NCBI GenBank assembly: GCA_022264855.1
Contig: JABYQU010000074.1
Span: forward strand, 1-64,000
Length of the DNA stretch: 64,000 nucleotides
Origin: Lenzites betulinus
Lineage: Eukaryota > Basidiomycota > Agaricomycetes > Polyporales > Polyporaceae
Direction: 5' to 3'
The translations under genes and the position numbers were made by a program. The notes beneath the pieces are model-generated. The model was not told the DNA's origin. It made no database searches and saw nothing but the letters and a program-made list of their open reading frames with translations. This document shows, piece after piece, positions 32,898 to 45,209 of the stretch (its first letter is position 1; each line of letters begins with the position of its first letter).

Positions 32898-35332
32898 CTA
32901 GTTCGAGGCGGGCCCGCCGGCATTGGCGAGCGGAGTGCTCGCCGAGGACTGCGACCCCTCGGTTGCAGCAGTGGACGCTCCGGGGACGGGATTGCCAGCG
33001 GCGGGCCCTTGATGAGCGCTATCCGCCGTAGGCCCGTCAGTCATCTCGGTGTCCTGAGGTTCAGCCGTGGCACCAACTGGCAGACCGGCCATAGGAACAG
33101 TTGCGGCGGGAGCGGCCAAAAAGGCGGTGGTCGGCGGGATCTGAGCATGAGCAGTCTGTAGCTCGAACAAGTTGGGTACCGCCACCACTTCGGCCACCGC
33201 GTTGACCCCCGGGAAGGCATACTGAGTCTCGGTGTAGTCGCGGCCGTGGAATAGCGCACGGGCTCGCCATGCAGATACCTGCACTCGGTCGGCCAAATCA
33301 TATCCCACGCCAGCACTGGCGTACCATCGTGCCACGTGGAAGAGCGTGAGCTCGCCTTCCGGGCATCGGGGGAGTAGACAGGCTGCCTAGGGTAGTGTCC
33401 ACGCTGCACTATGTGGCGGTATAGCCCTGGGACCGAGAACAACTCCTGGGATAGGGAAATCCATCGGCCCCGGTCCTCGACCGACACTCCCCGGCCCACG
33501 GGCCTGCGTATCATGAGGTGCAGCTCGACGTTCTCGGGCCGCGGTGCGCCGTCCATTGTGCCGTCTGCTCGTTCCATCCAGGCGGGTATTCTGCTTTGAT
33601 GGAGCGACAACCATTCGATCCAGCGGCTAACCGCATCTGCCAACCGCGGCTGGTTGATACGTGGCTTGGCTGGCTCAGTCCAGGTACGGGTCGGCGGCGG
33701 CAAATGAGCCGTTGAGGTGGGGATGAGTCCCGGGGCCGTATACTGGGGCGATCCCCGACGGCCGAAACTCCGGACTGGAGCGGCCCCCAAGGGCGCAGGT
33801 CGTCGGTCTGGGTTCCTCCAGTGCTCATTTAGCACTCGCATACCTTGTACTCCAGTCAGCGCCGGGTTGGACGCAATCTGGGCCAACAAGTGTTGAATGC
33901 GATGCCGAGCCTCGCCCATGTCGGCGTGAGCAGCACTCATCAGCATTCTTGCTTCCTCTGTCGTGACCGGCACGAAATTGTACCAGTGGGACGCCATCCT
34001 CGCGTCCGATTCCACCGGCACAGCCAGCATATTGCTAGGCCATCCGTCCGGCACGCGGACTGTTGGCGCGTGCGGCCCATTCATGGTGAACGCAGGGCCG
34101 GTCCCCGGGGCAGGTGGCGGCGGCTGGTCGCGCCGTGCGTTACGAACCCGTTGCCTGTCCGATACCTTCTGAATACGATCGACATCGTATACCTCATCCT
34201 CATCGGACTCGTCTGAGAACGCGGTGAACTTTTCGAGCACGTCGACGGATCGTCCAGCAGAGGGGTAATCCTCGTGTCAGTCGTCGTGGTTCCTTCGAGG
34301 AGGTGTGCGGATGCGCCCGTGCCCATGTTCCAGGCGGTCGCGCCGTGGGCTCATCTCGCGAGGATCGCGCTGTATATACCCCGATGATCCAGACCCATGA
34401 GTCACTGACGTCAACGCAGACGAAGGCCGAATACTTTCCATTTGTCGCAGCAACTGACGTCGCTCATCCTCCAGCTCAGTGATCCGCTCTCGAGCGGTGT
34501 TCCTCTCCGAGCGGTATCGCTCCCATAATTCGCGATCTTCCGCAGCTTGTCGACGGTTCTTCGTCTGATCCCGGTCTCTTGCTTCTTCAAGCTCCTCAAT
34601 CCTAGCCCTCGCCGCTGCCAGGTCTTGAGCCACTCGCTCGACTTCTTCTCTTGCCCTCCCCCCTTCAGAGCGAGCATGCTCCTCGAAATGACGCCAAAAC
34701 CGAGCTTGTAGCTCTCCTTGCACAGTCGTTTGTGCTTCCGTGAATGCGGCGTCGTTGGTCGCCGCCCCGTAATGCCTTAGAAATTCGGCACATATCGCGC
34801 AACCTACGGTGTGCGCTACTAGAAGCGGTTGTCCAGGCACGGCGGCCCACGATAACGACGTTAACGGCATTAAAGGCGGCATCCCGGGCATCGTTCCCGT
34901 CGACGATGACCCTCCACCAGCTGTCGCCATGGACGCCCCCGGCCGAAATTGGCCATTCATCCCATATCCGAATCCCGGATGAGGCTGCTGCATGTACATG
35001 CCCGCCTGTGTTACTTGTCCAGGTCCTGTCATGAAGCTCGGCGGCATCGCCGCGAATTGCATTTGGTGCTGAAACTGGCCGTATGTTGGCATCGCCGCAT
35101 TGGCCGGCATAGCCACGTTCAAGCCCATATTGGCCATATTACTATCTACCGCCATTTCGGCGGGGTTGGGGGGCCCATTCTCGTCGGGCGGGTTGGTTGC
35201 ATCGGCGGGCACACAGGTCTTTCTTACTTCGTTTAATAATGTGCCATTGCTTAATGCACAATAAGGTTTAACATACGCATTAAAAAATCCCCTTCCCAGA
35301 TGGTTCATGTTCATCCACCACACTAATCCCAT
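32898..35332 (-). pseudogene. Gag-like repetitive protein of a retroelement, broken by a TGA and a frameshift
   Basis: From ATG 35332 the frame encodes a Met/Pro/Gly-rich region (MPGMPPLMPLTSLSW), then a long charged coiled coil (AAARARIEELEEARDRDQTK, ERITELEDERRQLLRQMES). It then meets a TGA at 34277-34279 and continues in the same frame with HEDYPSAGRSVDVLEKF to RWIEWLSLHQSRIPAWM and RGRWISLSQELFSVPGLYRH. At a run of five G (33368-33372 on the plus strand) the frame slips by one, and the rest (EGELTLFHVARWYASAGVGYDL...YAFPGVNAVAEVVAVPNLFEL) is in the other frame to 32898. The layout of coil plus capsid-like domain suggests a gag protein, but no zinc knuckle or polymerase is present nearby and I do not recognise the family. 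Confidence 0.5.
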
Positions 35333-35815
35333 AGATCACCAAGTCCCACTCTAACGGTCGCATAGGTTTAACTATGGTTTACCAATGTTCATGTGCTGAA
35401 AGCAACGTTCATGTGCTATGTTGTCTACCTCTGTTTACTCATACTTACATCCAGGTTGACACTGGATAATCTAAGCGTTAATCCAAACAGTTTATCTCAC
35501 TTCAGCTATTAAGCGCTGCCCATGTAAGCGTTACGCCCAACAGGTTTATCTCATCTCCCACGGTTAAGCGCTATACATACCGGGGTTCATCCATATGGGT
35601 TTATCTCCCAGTGTGCGTACATCCATTGCTCTCCCGTACCGTACCTGAACGTTGCCCGCGCAGCTATGACAGTCCCCCACGACCCCGCACCACTTTCTGA
35701 GAGCGTGTTCTACGGGGCGAAACTCGAAGGGCCCCCCCTTTACCTGCAGGCTGCTCCCTAAAAACATTTCTCACATGAGTATCGTCATCACCGGCCAAAC
35801 CAGCCTGTCGCACAC
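35333..35815. other. Non-coding with a pair of about 60-bp direct repeats
   Basis: Phrases AACAG-TTTATCTCA and TTAAGCGCT occur twice with similar spacing (about 35,487-35,515 and 35,540-35,572), and TAAGCGTTA and TTCATGTGCT are also duplicated. Possibly the 5' leader or LTR-like part of the gag-like element; no gene seen. Confidence 0.4.
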
Positions 35816-38637
35816 TCACTTCACGTTGGCAATGCGGCGGCTTTTGCGTACTTCTTGATCCGACGCCGGCGTTGTCTCCCTGCCACTCCCGTGTCCGTTA
35901 AACCATGATCGATCATAGTAGTCATTCAACGTACTTGTCTTTGGTCCTGCGGCGCTGCTTAGTGGGCCTTTCTTCTCGAACAGACAGTGCGCCATCACTA
36001 TGCACAACTTTCATCAGTGCTACGTCACATATCCCGAGGATATTCCACGTACCTGTGCTCAAGTTCACCACCTAGGCTTTCGCCTTCCGGCCCACTGGGG
36101 GATTTTGGCGTCCCGTCGAATGCAGTCCAGATCGCTGTGCTCGCGTCCGCTGTGGGTGTACTGATAGTACTGCAAACGATTAGTTAGTCGCTTTCAGCTG
36201 AGGTAGGATACAAATGTAAGCATACCCCTCGGGCTCTTCGCGTGCGCTGTCGGCCTGGTCGGTGTGCTTCCGCTTGCCGTGAGCAAATCCTGTGATGCTC
36301 TCTTCACCACGTGGCGCTGAACTCCTGTCAGTCGTCGTTGAGTCAGCTGCCGCCAAACTCGCGCTGGAGAAACTGGTCGCGTACCTAGCATGGTGACTGT
36401 CTTCATACCCGCGTGCCTCCTTCGATTGCCCCTCGCCCAGCCCACCACGTGTCCCGGTGAGAACTCTTCCTTCCGCCACGGGGCCTGAGGCCTCCACGGC
36501 CACATGGTCTCCGCTCCGCGCACTCGAATCCGGGGGCGTATGCGATTGCGCGCTGCTTGAGGTGTTGCACACACTCGCCCCATGTACTGGGCTGCGTGAT
36601 TCGGCGCGGGCGATTGAGACGACTCCTTCGGCGGCGCGTGCGATTGAGACCACTCCTTCGGCGCCCACAACGTCGTCTTGTGCCAAGTTCTTGGTGCCAA
36701 ACAGCGTGGCCATGTCTTTCCGGCGAAGGTCGTCGCCGTGCTCCGGGCGTAAGGGCGTGGTGTGTGTCCGTCTCGGAGTTGATGCGACGGAATGGTGGAC
36801 CGGCGTCGGGAACACCTTCTGGATGCGTGCACCAGCGCTCGGAGTATGTGGGACACTGTGGCTATTCGTGGCATCGCTGCCTGCGCGCGCCAGGTCGTCG
36901 CACTCACGGAACATGAAAGGTGTGCCAGCTTTTTGCGCTTCAAGGAGGCGTGAGTATAGCACCACGAGGTCAATGTAGTTCGCCGTGCACGGGTTACGGG
37001 CGCAGATACTGTCCCACGGAGCAGCTAGGTAGCTGGCAGGGTTCGCGGTCACATCGGGCCAGGACAGAGGCTCATCATGCCCCCGCGAATGCGCTGCCAC
37101 AATTGTTAGTATGAATATACGCTATCATTTGGGCGCACGTACTCCAGACTAAACGGAAGTACGAATCCATCAACGCCACAAAGTCGTCTCTTGTCCAGGA
37201 GTTGTCGACCTCAGGCAGGGATGCGATGCCCTCTGGCGTCACAATCAGCCGTGGGTCGCCGCGGAGGGGGTTACTGGCTGTCAGGGGCAATCAGTCGCGC
37301 GCATCGTGTCTTCACGGTCCACTTACGCAAAACCTTGTGCAAAAATCGTTCCCAACGCTCCTGTTCGACTATGTGCGCCCCCCCCTCGAATGAGGCAAAG
37401 GAGCGGCAATCTGCTTCTATGGGTGCGCCCACGGTGATTCTATCACGAGGTCAGCGACTGGCAGATCTGTCCGTGATGTGTGTGACTCACTCTTCGCGCA
37501 AAATCACTCCCTCTTGGTCTCTCATCCCAATCCTCACATACATCACCAGCGACCCAAAGTTTTCAGGGCCATACCCTGGGAACTGGTCGAGCACCTTCCC
37601 TAGCAGCTGGGGGAGCATGCGTTGATTACTGGAAGTGTAGGTATGAGCAATTTATTGCGCGTCATGCTGCGCTGCGGGGGACGACTCACTCGAAGCATCG
37701 ATTGGGCTTCGCATCAGCGCGGTTGACCTCCTCCTTTGCGCGAATGCGCCACAGTCGTTGTTCTTCCTCCGGTAATGCGTCGAAACAGGCTTTGACTGCA
37801 TGCTGGCGGTCACCTATCTTGCTACCTTGCATGCGCTCTCGGACTAGCGACTCATGACTTCGGGCCCAGTGCGCGGCCGCACTGGTCGCTCGTCCCTTCA
37901 TCGCTTTCTTGAACTCATTGGCCAAATTGAGGGCGATACGGGGGGGGAGGTCGGCAGGGTGGTCAGCGGATTGTAGAGAGGGGCGATCCACTCGGGCTTC
38001 TCGTTGAGCGCGGCGTTGCGCGTTACGAAACCATGTGCGTACACACTATCGAGGTCGTGACTTGTCAGTGTGAGTGGCGCTCGAGGCGGGTGATCAGGCG
38101 CACCTTGCGAACGTCGCCTGACGTGTGTTGTGGAAAGTCATAGTGGGTCACCACATATTCCTCCGCCTCCTTCGTAATGGTCTCGCGCAAATCCTTCTCT
38201 CCGCAGTGTGCCCATTCTTCGAAACGAGTTTCGAGGTAGGCCCGCGCTGCCTTGCCCGGGCCATGAGACCAGTCAAATCGCCGCGCACGGGCGCGGGGCG
38301 CTTCGTCGTCGCGATGGCCTGAGGGCCCGTGCGAAACCCGGGCATGCTTGCGCTTGCGCTTGCGAGCACCTGGCGCCGTGGTGCGCTCGTCGTCGGAAGA
38401 GTCGCGAAGGGCAGGGCGGGGTTTTGTTGGGTTGGTGGCTCTGGCCTTCCCTTTATCCTTAGAGCGAGGATATCTTGAAGTGGAAGGGGAGTCGCTGTCG
38501 CTGTCCTCGGAACTGTATGTGCCTGGGTCCTCTGACGAGGACGAGGCACTGTGGGAATATGCGCGGTCGGATCGCTTGGCGTGGCCTCCTGAGGATGACT
38601 GCGCGGACAGATGAGTTACCGCGGGTGTCGTACTCAT
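35816..38637 (-). CDS. Large unrecognised multi-exon agaricomycete protein
   Basis: Starts at ATG 38637 (MSTTPAVTHLSA). Exon 1 (38637-38104) has a Ser/Asp/Arg-rich head and then ARRFDWSHGPGKAARAYLETRFEEWAHCGEKDLRETITKEAEEYVVTHYDFPQ. It splices (gtgcgc...gatag) to CVRTWFRNAQRRAQREARVDRP and EFKKAMKGRATSAAAHWARSHESLVRERM. Later coding pieces are QLLGKVLDQFPGYGPENFGSLVMYVRIGMRDQEGVILREE (about 37,490-37,620), FASFEGGGAHIVEQERWERFLHKVLRK (about 37,320-37,410), LIVTPEGIASLPEVDNSWTRDDFVALMDSYFRLVW (37,145-37,285), HDEPLSWPDVTANPASYLAAPWDS and a Ser-rich stretch (37,090-36,185), and a Lys/Arg end (35,816-36,007). WFRNAQRRA resembles a homeodomain recognition helix, but the rest does not. No function assigned; the last exons are uncertain. 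Confidence 0.5.
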
Positions 38638-39662
38638 GGTGAGTGGAGGTGGAGCGGTGGGGCTTGTGGGCGTGTGTAAGGTTGGCGGAGGGGACAGTGG
38701 TTGGAGCGAGTTCCGAGTCCAAAGCACTGCAAAAAACGACTGTAGCTCAATCTCCTGCTGGGTGTGGCGACTAGTGAAGTGGAAAACGTACGGAGACGTA
38801 GCACAGGCAGGCTTCACGTTCACGGTGGAGGTTGAGATAGTTGGCTCGCTGGGGAATCGCATGCACTGCCCACGGGCGTGTGCAGGTAGCTGTCGACCGT
38901 TGTGGACTCAGCACAGGCACACAAACGGTTATCTTGCGTGCACCTTGCTGACACGAACGTTCCGATGCGAGTTGCCCGGATCTCGGCATGACGGCGCGCA
39001 GGCTGCCATTCTGGTGTCGCTATTGGTGCTCACATTAGCACGTCCGATCCGTGATATGGAATATGTTTTGGCGAGAGAAGGCCGTGTCTAGCGTGAGCAC
39101 CGGCATGATTGGGACTGGCGATCGTCCCTGTGGGTGTTTGGTGTAGCGGGTAGCTTCCATCGGACACCGGCTGCGCCAAGCTGTGCTTGGTGGTGATGGC
39201 CAGATCTGATACATACAGCCGTCAATGCGTTGTGGATGTATCCGGCGCGATAGATCTACAATAACCTCCAGATGTTCTGATAGGTGGTGCCTGTGCAACC
39301 CAAGATTTAGTACCTGATTGGCATCACACGCTGTTTGAGATCCCCGATAATCACCTTTTGCACCTTACCCGGGATTATCCAAACATTGACCGTTCGTTTG
39401 GGTTCCTCGTCGACTCAGTCAACGATAATCCACGGTTCCCTCGAGCGGTTAGCTGGTTGCTGGTGGCGTTGAACAGAACACTCGAGCATATTCCATTTGC
39501 TTATTCACTTTCCGGTCTCGCGCCAACCATCGCGATTACCTGAGCTTATCGGGCCGGTAAGTGAGCAAGCCTGTGACGGGGGGCGGGTCGATGATGCGCG
39601 TATTGATCTCGAAGCGAGTGAGCAAGGGCTCGGTTGAAGTATACTATGCCAATTTCGTAACA
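38638..39662. other. Intergenic, about 1 kb, nothing recognised
   Basis: Upstream region of the preceding minus-strand gene and 3' flank of the next. Short unsupported frames only. Confidence 0.4.
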
Positions 39663-40641
39663 CTACTGATCCCAATCTAACAGCTGCGGCTCGGGCGCAC
39701 CGATGGGCGGGGAGGGGTCCAAGGGATCTACCGCGCCACGTAGGTAGAGAGGGAGAGCCTCCTGCGATGGTCAACAATCAGCGCGCATCCCCGTCAGAGG
39801 ATGTTGGATTTGTTACTTACCTCGATCTTGTCGCGCGCCCATAGGCAGATGTTGTAGATGAGGCGCTCCCCGGGTGTATTCAAATACAAACCCATGGTTG
39901 CGAGCATGGGCAGCATCTGTTGCAAGTCAGACCAGCGGGCGATGGCTCGGGCGGATTCGCCGGTGGGGGGATCCTGCGTGAACCATATGTACACATACAC
40001 CACAGTGGTTATGGCCTCGCGTTGCGACGGTTGGAGGAGGGCACCAATGTCAGTCCGAACAGCTTCCGCGCGCGCATTCCAATCGTGGAACGTCAGTGCG
40101 CGTGCCTCCTCCAGCGAGCCTGGTACATGCAGCTACAAAGCAAAGTCATTTTGCAGTCTCGTGGGAGTGCGCAGGACTAACCTTGTGTGTGATCGGCTCG
40201 CCTGTTGAGTCCAGGGCGTCCAGCGAGTACACGAAACCTTCGATGGGGCCATCCACGTCAGGCGAGCGCCATCGCATGTAGAGTAGGTGGATACGCGCTT
40301 CGCCGTTAACAAGAGGGGGCGGCGGGCGTAGCAAGCCGCCCTCTTGGCTTTGCATGTCGTCGTAGTAGTTGTGCTCGAAGTCGAAGCCAGCAATGAGCGA
40401 TGGTAGGTCGTCATCGCTCACGATGTCATCGGCGGGTGGCATGGTGAGAGCATCGTCGCATTGCATCGCTTGGCTGGGGGGGTCCGCCGCCGTCACTGCG
40501 TCGCTATCGATGGGCGTCAATGATCGCTCATTGGCACATGCAACGAGATCCTGTGTGTGCAGCGTCAATACCACCTCCGTTGGGCGTATATGTGCACACT
40601 ATACTCACAGAGGTCGACGAGCGGGAGGCTGGTGCACTCAT
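39663..40641 (-). CDS. Unrecognised protein, complete four-exon model
   Basis: Exons 40609-40641, 40182-40550, 39821-40132 and 39663-39761 (33, 369, 312 and 99 nt, all phase 0), with donors gtgagt, gttagt and gtaagt, give 270 residues. An acidic N-terminal third (PPADDIVSDDDLPSLIAGFDFEHNYYDDM) is followed by a globular part (ARIHLLYMRWRSPDVDGPIEGFVYSL, LEEARALTFHDWNARAEAVRTDIGALL, IARWSDLQQMLPMLATMGLYLN, ERLIYNICLWARDKIE) and the end PEPQLLDWDQ. The clean splice structure argues for a real gene. I recognise no domain. It lies in the same orientation as the gene at 35,816-38,637, about 1 kb away. Confidence 0.6.
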
Positions 40642-41656
40642 GACGCGAATGGTGAGCGGGAATTGAGTCTTGGTGGGGGGAAGCAGCGGTGGGGGGTGTG
40701 ATGAGATAAATGGGGGAGGGCAGAGTTGGGTCACTGGCTGGTGTGGAGGTTATCACTTAATCACCTGGATTAGCGAGGTAAACTGATAACATATGCTCAC
40801 CCAGCCGCCACGTTTGTCTTCGCTCGCGTCTCTGTGCAATACGGCTTTTTTAGGCCCGTAATGTTGATATTGCGGGGCCAAAAAGAGAGGGCTCCTGATA
40901 GAAGTTCGGGCCGCACTGGTGTGATCCCAGCCGACGGAATACTCCAGGGGCACCGGTGTGCGCATACTCACCTTCCCTCATTTGTCGCGTGTGATCTTCG
41001 TGAGGGCCTGGATTTAGGGGTTCAAAGCTGATAATCCCGGTGATACGTGGGTAATATCATAGTGCAGGTGCGCACACTGATTACGATGACCTGTGCAGTA
41101 GAGACCGTCAGGCCCGATAGCTGTCGCCCTGCGCGCGCACTTCGCACATACTTGGTAGGTCCAATAGTTACCGCTAAGTTTGGCCTGTCCTCGCAGTGTT
41201 TATTTGGACACGTGCAGCCCCAGCTTGCTAATTTATGTGCTTACGGGACGTTCGATGTAGGTTCCGTCACGTACTGGGCGTGGAACGTTGAACAATGAGT
41301 ATAATGCATCCGGTGGCGAGTACTGCTGAGCCGTTAGTGCATTAGCGCCAGTACCCGTCCGTCGGACAGATTCATCGGGGATTACGCATGGGCTTGACGC
41401 CCGCTCATACTCGTCCGCCAAGTTCGGCCTCCTGCTCTAGTTCGAACATTTGCGCCTCTCCTGCATTCCACTTCCTCAAATATGACTAGGTTGGCAACAC
41501 TATTAAATAAGAAGTTTGCTTTTATTTGGTGATCGAGTTTATCTGGTATGAGAGACCGGACGCCTGCGATGTCCTTATAACTTGCCACAAGCTGTTGCCG
41601 ATCTGCCTCGCCGACGAGCTCTCTTCCGGTGACCCGCAATACATTTGGTCGTCCTA
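40642..41656. other. Intergenic, about 1 kb, nothing recognised
   Basis: Divergent upstream region between a minus-strand and a plus-strand gene. Short unsupported frames only. Confidence 0.4.
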
Positions 41657-42232
41657 ATGGCTCAAACGGTATCACCGTCTATCTATCCTTGGCTGCTCTT
41701 CGCTGACCATTCTCAGAGTCGTCATGTTTCTGGGTACCGCCTACCGACGACTGGCGTCGAGAGAATTCAAAGGATCGCAATACAATGTTTCGCCATCGAC
41801 AACGGCATCGAGATCCCACAGCTTGGCAGATATTTTGGCACCAATGCGAGTGTCTGCAAGCACACAATATCATTCGACAACGACACTTCCTGCTACGATG
41901 TGTACTACACTTGTCTCGGCGTAGTGAACGCGGTGAATGAGGCTCTCTCACTGGCGAATCCCGGTGGTCTTGATTGGCACGGTGAACTGCTCGTCCTTCG
42001 GCGCATCTCGGACAAGATTTCCGCTGCCCACGTCGACGTGAACGAAGATGACAGGGATCTTTGCTTGCGCTCGATAATATTGTAGGTTTGCCTGTCTTAT
42101 GGAGCTACGCAAGCTAATGGCTAATTGCTCGAAACTGGCAGTGTGGTAGCGTGCGCAAGTGATGAAGTTACGGAGGTTTTTATCGATTGGGGTGGGCGTC
42201 GCTCACGCCTGAACTCCTCGCCCCCCACGTAA
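41657..42232 (+). CDS. Unrecognised small protein, two exons
   Basis: ATG 41657; exons 41657-42081 and 42142-42232 (intron gtaggt...ggcag, 60 bp), in frame, 171 residues. Visible stretches: IYPWLLFADHSQSRHVSGYRLP, IQRIAIQCFAIDNGIEIPQLGRYFG, CYDVYYTCLGVVNAVNEALSL, LDWHGELLVLRRISDKIS. A mixed alpha/beta-like composition with no signal peptide or membrane segment; no family recognised. Its last 53 bp overlap the 3' end of the convergent gene at 42,180. Confidence 0.5.
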
Positions 42233-43109
42233 ATTTAGACATGCGCCGCTGTTGTGATGTTAATTGATCGTCAATGTACTTGGCCCACGAGTCCTCGCCA
42301 TCGAGAAGTCGGACATGGGCCTTATCCACCTCGGTTGTGCGCACCTCGAGCTCGCCACGGAGCTTCCCCACGTCCGCCTCGAGCTGTTCGATCTGCTCGC
42401 GGGCACGGCTGCACTGTACGTATTCCTCCTCTGCGCGCGTGGAGACAGCAGCCAGTGCAGTGCAGGTTTGCTCGAGCGCGTGGACGTGGTGACCATCGTT
42501 CCCGTTGCGATCGACATGACCGGAAGGCGCCGCAGACAGCTGCCCACTCAAGGTCCGCAATACACTCACGCTCAAGCTTGGACAGCTCGCTGTCGAAGGC
42601 TGCCTCAAGGGCCGCAAGCATCAGGGCGCTTGCAAGCATGCGCTCGGTGTGCTGAACTCGTACGGACACCGCGGTGGCGCGGTAAAGGACAGTGGCCATT
42701 CAAGCAGGGTCAGCACACCCACCCACATGGCACGCGTGCATGGATATTGGTTTGCACTGGCTTCAGGTTGTTCACCATCTCGGTGGCCTTCCACCTGTCG
42801 AAGTCGTCATTATGTGCGCGAGACAACAGCGGCTGCTCCGACTCGGCGTGTGTGAACCCGGAGCAGCCAGCCTTGAGCAGAGCTGCCATCGTGCACGTCT
42901 CTTTATTCTTCAGAGCCTCGACCTCCTCTTCCTTGTCCTTCAGGTCGCGAATGAGGTGCCCAGTGGCATTACCCATGGACCCAGACGTTGTGTGCGCGAT
43001 TCCATTAAGAGTGGGCGTACTTGGCTGATAGAAAGCCTCGTCGAGCGCTCTCTTCGACTGGTTGACGACGGGGGATGGACTGGGGTCATTCAAGCCATTC
43101 CGAGACATG
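42180..43109 (-). CDS. Coiled-coil protein, unrecognised
   Basis: Starts MSRNGLNDPSPSP at 43109. The first exon runs to about 42,750 (LIRDLKDKEEEVEALKNKETC, AHNDDFDRWKATEMVNNLK), a middle piece lies at about 42,670-42,540 (QHTERMLASALMLAALEAAFDSELSKLERECIADLEWA), and the last exon (about 42,500-42,180) is RAEEEYVQCSRAREQIEQLEADVGKLRGELEVRTTEVDKAHVRLLDG. Heptad patterns support coiled coil throughout. The two inner introns are not resolved to the base. No family or function recognised. Confidence 0.4.
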
Positions 43110-45209
43110 ATCACGCTAGCCAGACTCGCATGGGGTACATTCGGGTCGCATAACTCTGCAGAGAGTGGCCTGAGGGTGTAGTTGTTAGCAACGGAGGGTG
43201 TCGCGCACTTTAGAGAACATTTACCTTCGTGCGAATCTACGCTCTATATTGCGCAACGGACGAGGATTCCGTCCACTCGCTACTGCTCGCTGGCACGCTA
43301 ACGGTGCATGACAAAATCTAATATTGGCGAACCGAGAATTTGGAGACGTCCCAGGTGGCGGTGCACAGTGTAGTAATGAAATATTCATCAGATTTCCTCT
43401 GTACGGTGTTGTGTAGCAGTAGTAATGTCGAGGGGCATTCTTTGCTTCGCATGATATGGTGTGTCCATTATTCACTCAGCCGGTGAGTCGTAGGTGCCAC
43501 TTGGCCTGGGGAGTATGTCGAGTGGCAGACTGTGAGGCGCGCTCGAGTGGCAGACTGTGAGGCGCGCACAACTCTCGGGTAACTCAGCGCCTGCTGAGCT
43601 CCCTGCTCTTCACCCTCGTACCGCGTAACTTCCGCCTTCCGCCCTTCAACCTCACCATTAGAGGGGCGACCTCTGATTGTGAACAGTACTATTTGAGCGG
43701 GTGGGCACGGCCTTATCTCTTCGCAAATTCCATCGGTGGCAGACTGGCACCGCACGTTATAGAACCTTAGATGAGCCGTCAGTTGCAATCTTTCAAGGTA
43801 AACAATCCTGACATCCACCGGTGAGTATCAGTTTCGGCGTGTGGTAAGTGGCGAGCGGTGGCGCCCTCTTGGCAGCCGGAGCTTAGAGATATGGCATTGG
43901 CAACCCAACTACCAAGCCGCGTAGATCCTCATGGCCGTCGCACAGGGACAGAATGCTTTTAACGTGTGTAGGGAATAAGTGAATCTGCAGGCTTGCGGAG
44001 CCTCACCGCACACCTACCTGTTCAAAGGACTGACGGCACTCAGCCTTGCATTATACTCGTTCCCGGATGTGTCAGTCCGCCTCCGTGAATGGCCGCGTGC
44101 ATTCGCACATTGACCATAAGAAGCACGGTACTGTCTCACATATATCTGTCGGTAGTGTGACCGATTGTGGCTAACCTTCTCGATTCTAGGTTTTAATACT
44201 ATTCTATCCTCTGGGCTGCCAATGAACGTTGAGTATTCCGAAGGGTTACAGAGGATGTCGAACACGAAGTGTGGGTAGCGACCCACACTGAAACTACAAG
44301 TCGGGCCTTCTAATTCTCTGTCTATTGACAGCGTAACGACACGACGCGAGATCGTCGTCTCCATTAGCCCTTGCCCTCGAGGACATTGGTCTTCTACACG
44401 GGAGTGCACTTCCGCAACTAGAGATATATGCTATAGAGTAGGACATAAGGTAAGCGTCTTACAATGTGTGTACCATGTTTTCACGTTCGAAAACATGGAC
44501 TCGTTAAATGTGCCGCTGATCTGCATGAAAGGCAGCGACTGACTAACGTTGCTCCGGGACTAAGTCTAACGCAAAACTGGGATTCATCGAACACCGGAAA
44601 TCCAACCTGTGGTTCAAGCGAATGGTTTCTCGGTGTCTTGGGGATGTAGTTTAGTCATGTCTACTACACTGCCCGTATATATGCCGTTATCGGTTTTTCG
44701 ACTATTAACCAAAGGTTTGCCGAAGTGTAGTTGCCCACGGTCGCTACAACATTGCACCCAGTACGGGCGCCTACCACGTTGGTAACCCTTGTTTCAAGTT
44801 GACCATTTCGGAAGCATGCAGCGTCAAACCACCCACTGCGCAGTCCCTGAGCGCGATCGAATCTCTGGATCATTCGGCCGTATGACACGGTGAGTATCAT
44901 CGCCTCTCCACCCCAGCCGGTTTGGGACCGTGCCAATCCTCACACTCATGGCAGGAATCCCAATATTGGACGCTGTGGTTGCCACAGGACAAACAAACAG
45001 ACAGGTTTTGACATGCTCTGGTGAACTTCCAAAGTTGGACGCACTGATGCGGGGCCGCCCGTATGTTTACTCTCCTCCCGAGCCGCGCGCCCTGGGCGAT
45101 TTGAACCCCATGTGAGGAGTTCCCGGTGCCATTCCAGATCGCGATCATAGCGCACCCAAGCCATTGGTCCGGTTCCGTCCACAGGGCTCGGCTTACGCCC
45201 AAAATCACC
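43110..45209. other. 2.1 kb without a supported gene
   Basis: Contains a perfect 25-bp tandem pair (TCGAGTGGCAGACTGTGAGG plus CGCGC, around 43,516-43,566). Two minus-strand frames of 116 and 131 codons (43,468-43,818; 44,014-44,409) have no recognisable domain or clear splice sites, so I do not call them. Confidence 0.4.

Noticed and set aside
43468..44409. Two minus-strand frames of 116 and 131 codons
   Set aside because: No recognisable domain, no supporting splice structure, no coding-like pattern; could be chance.
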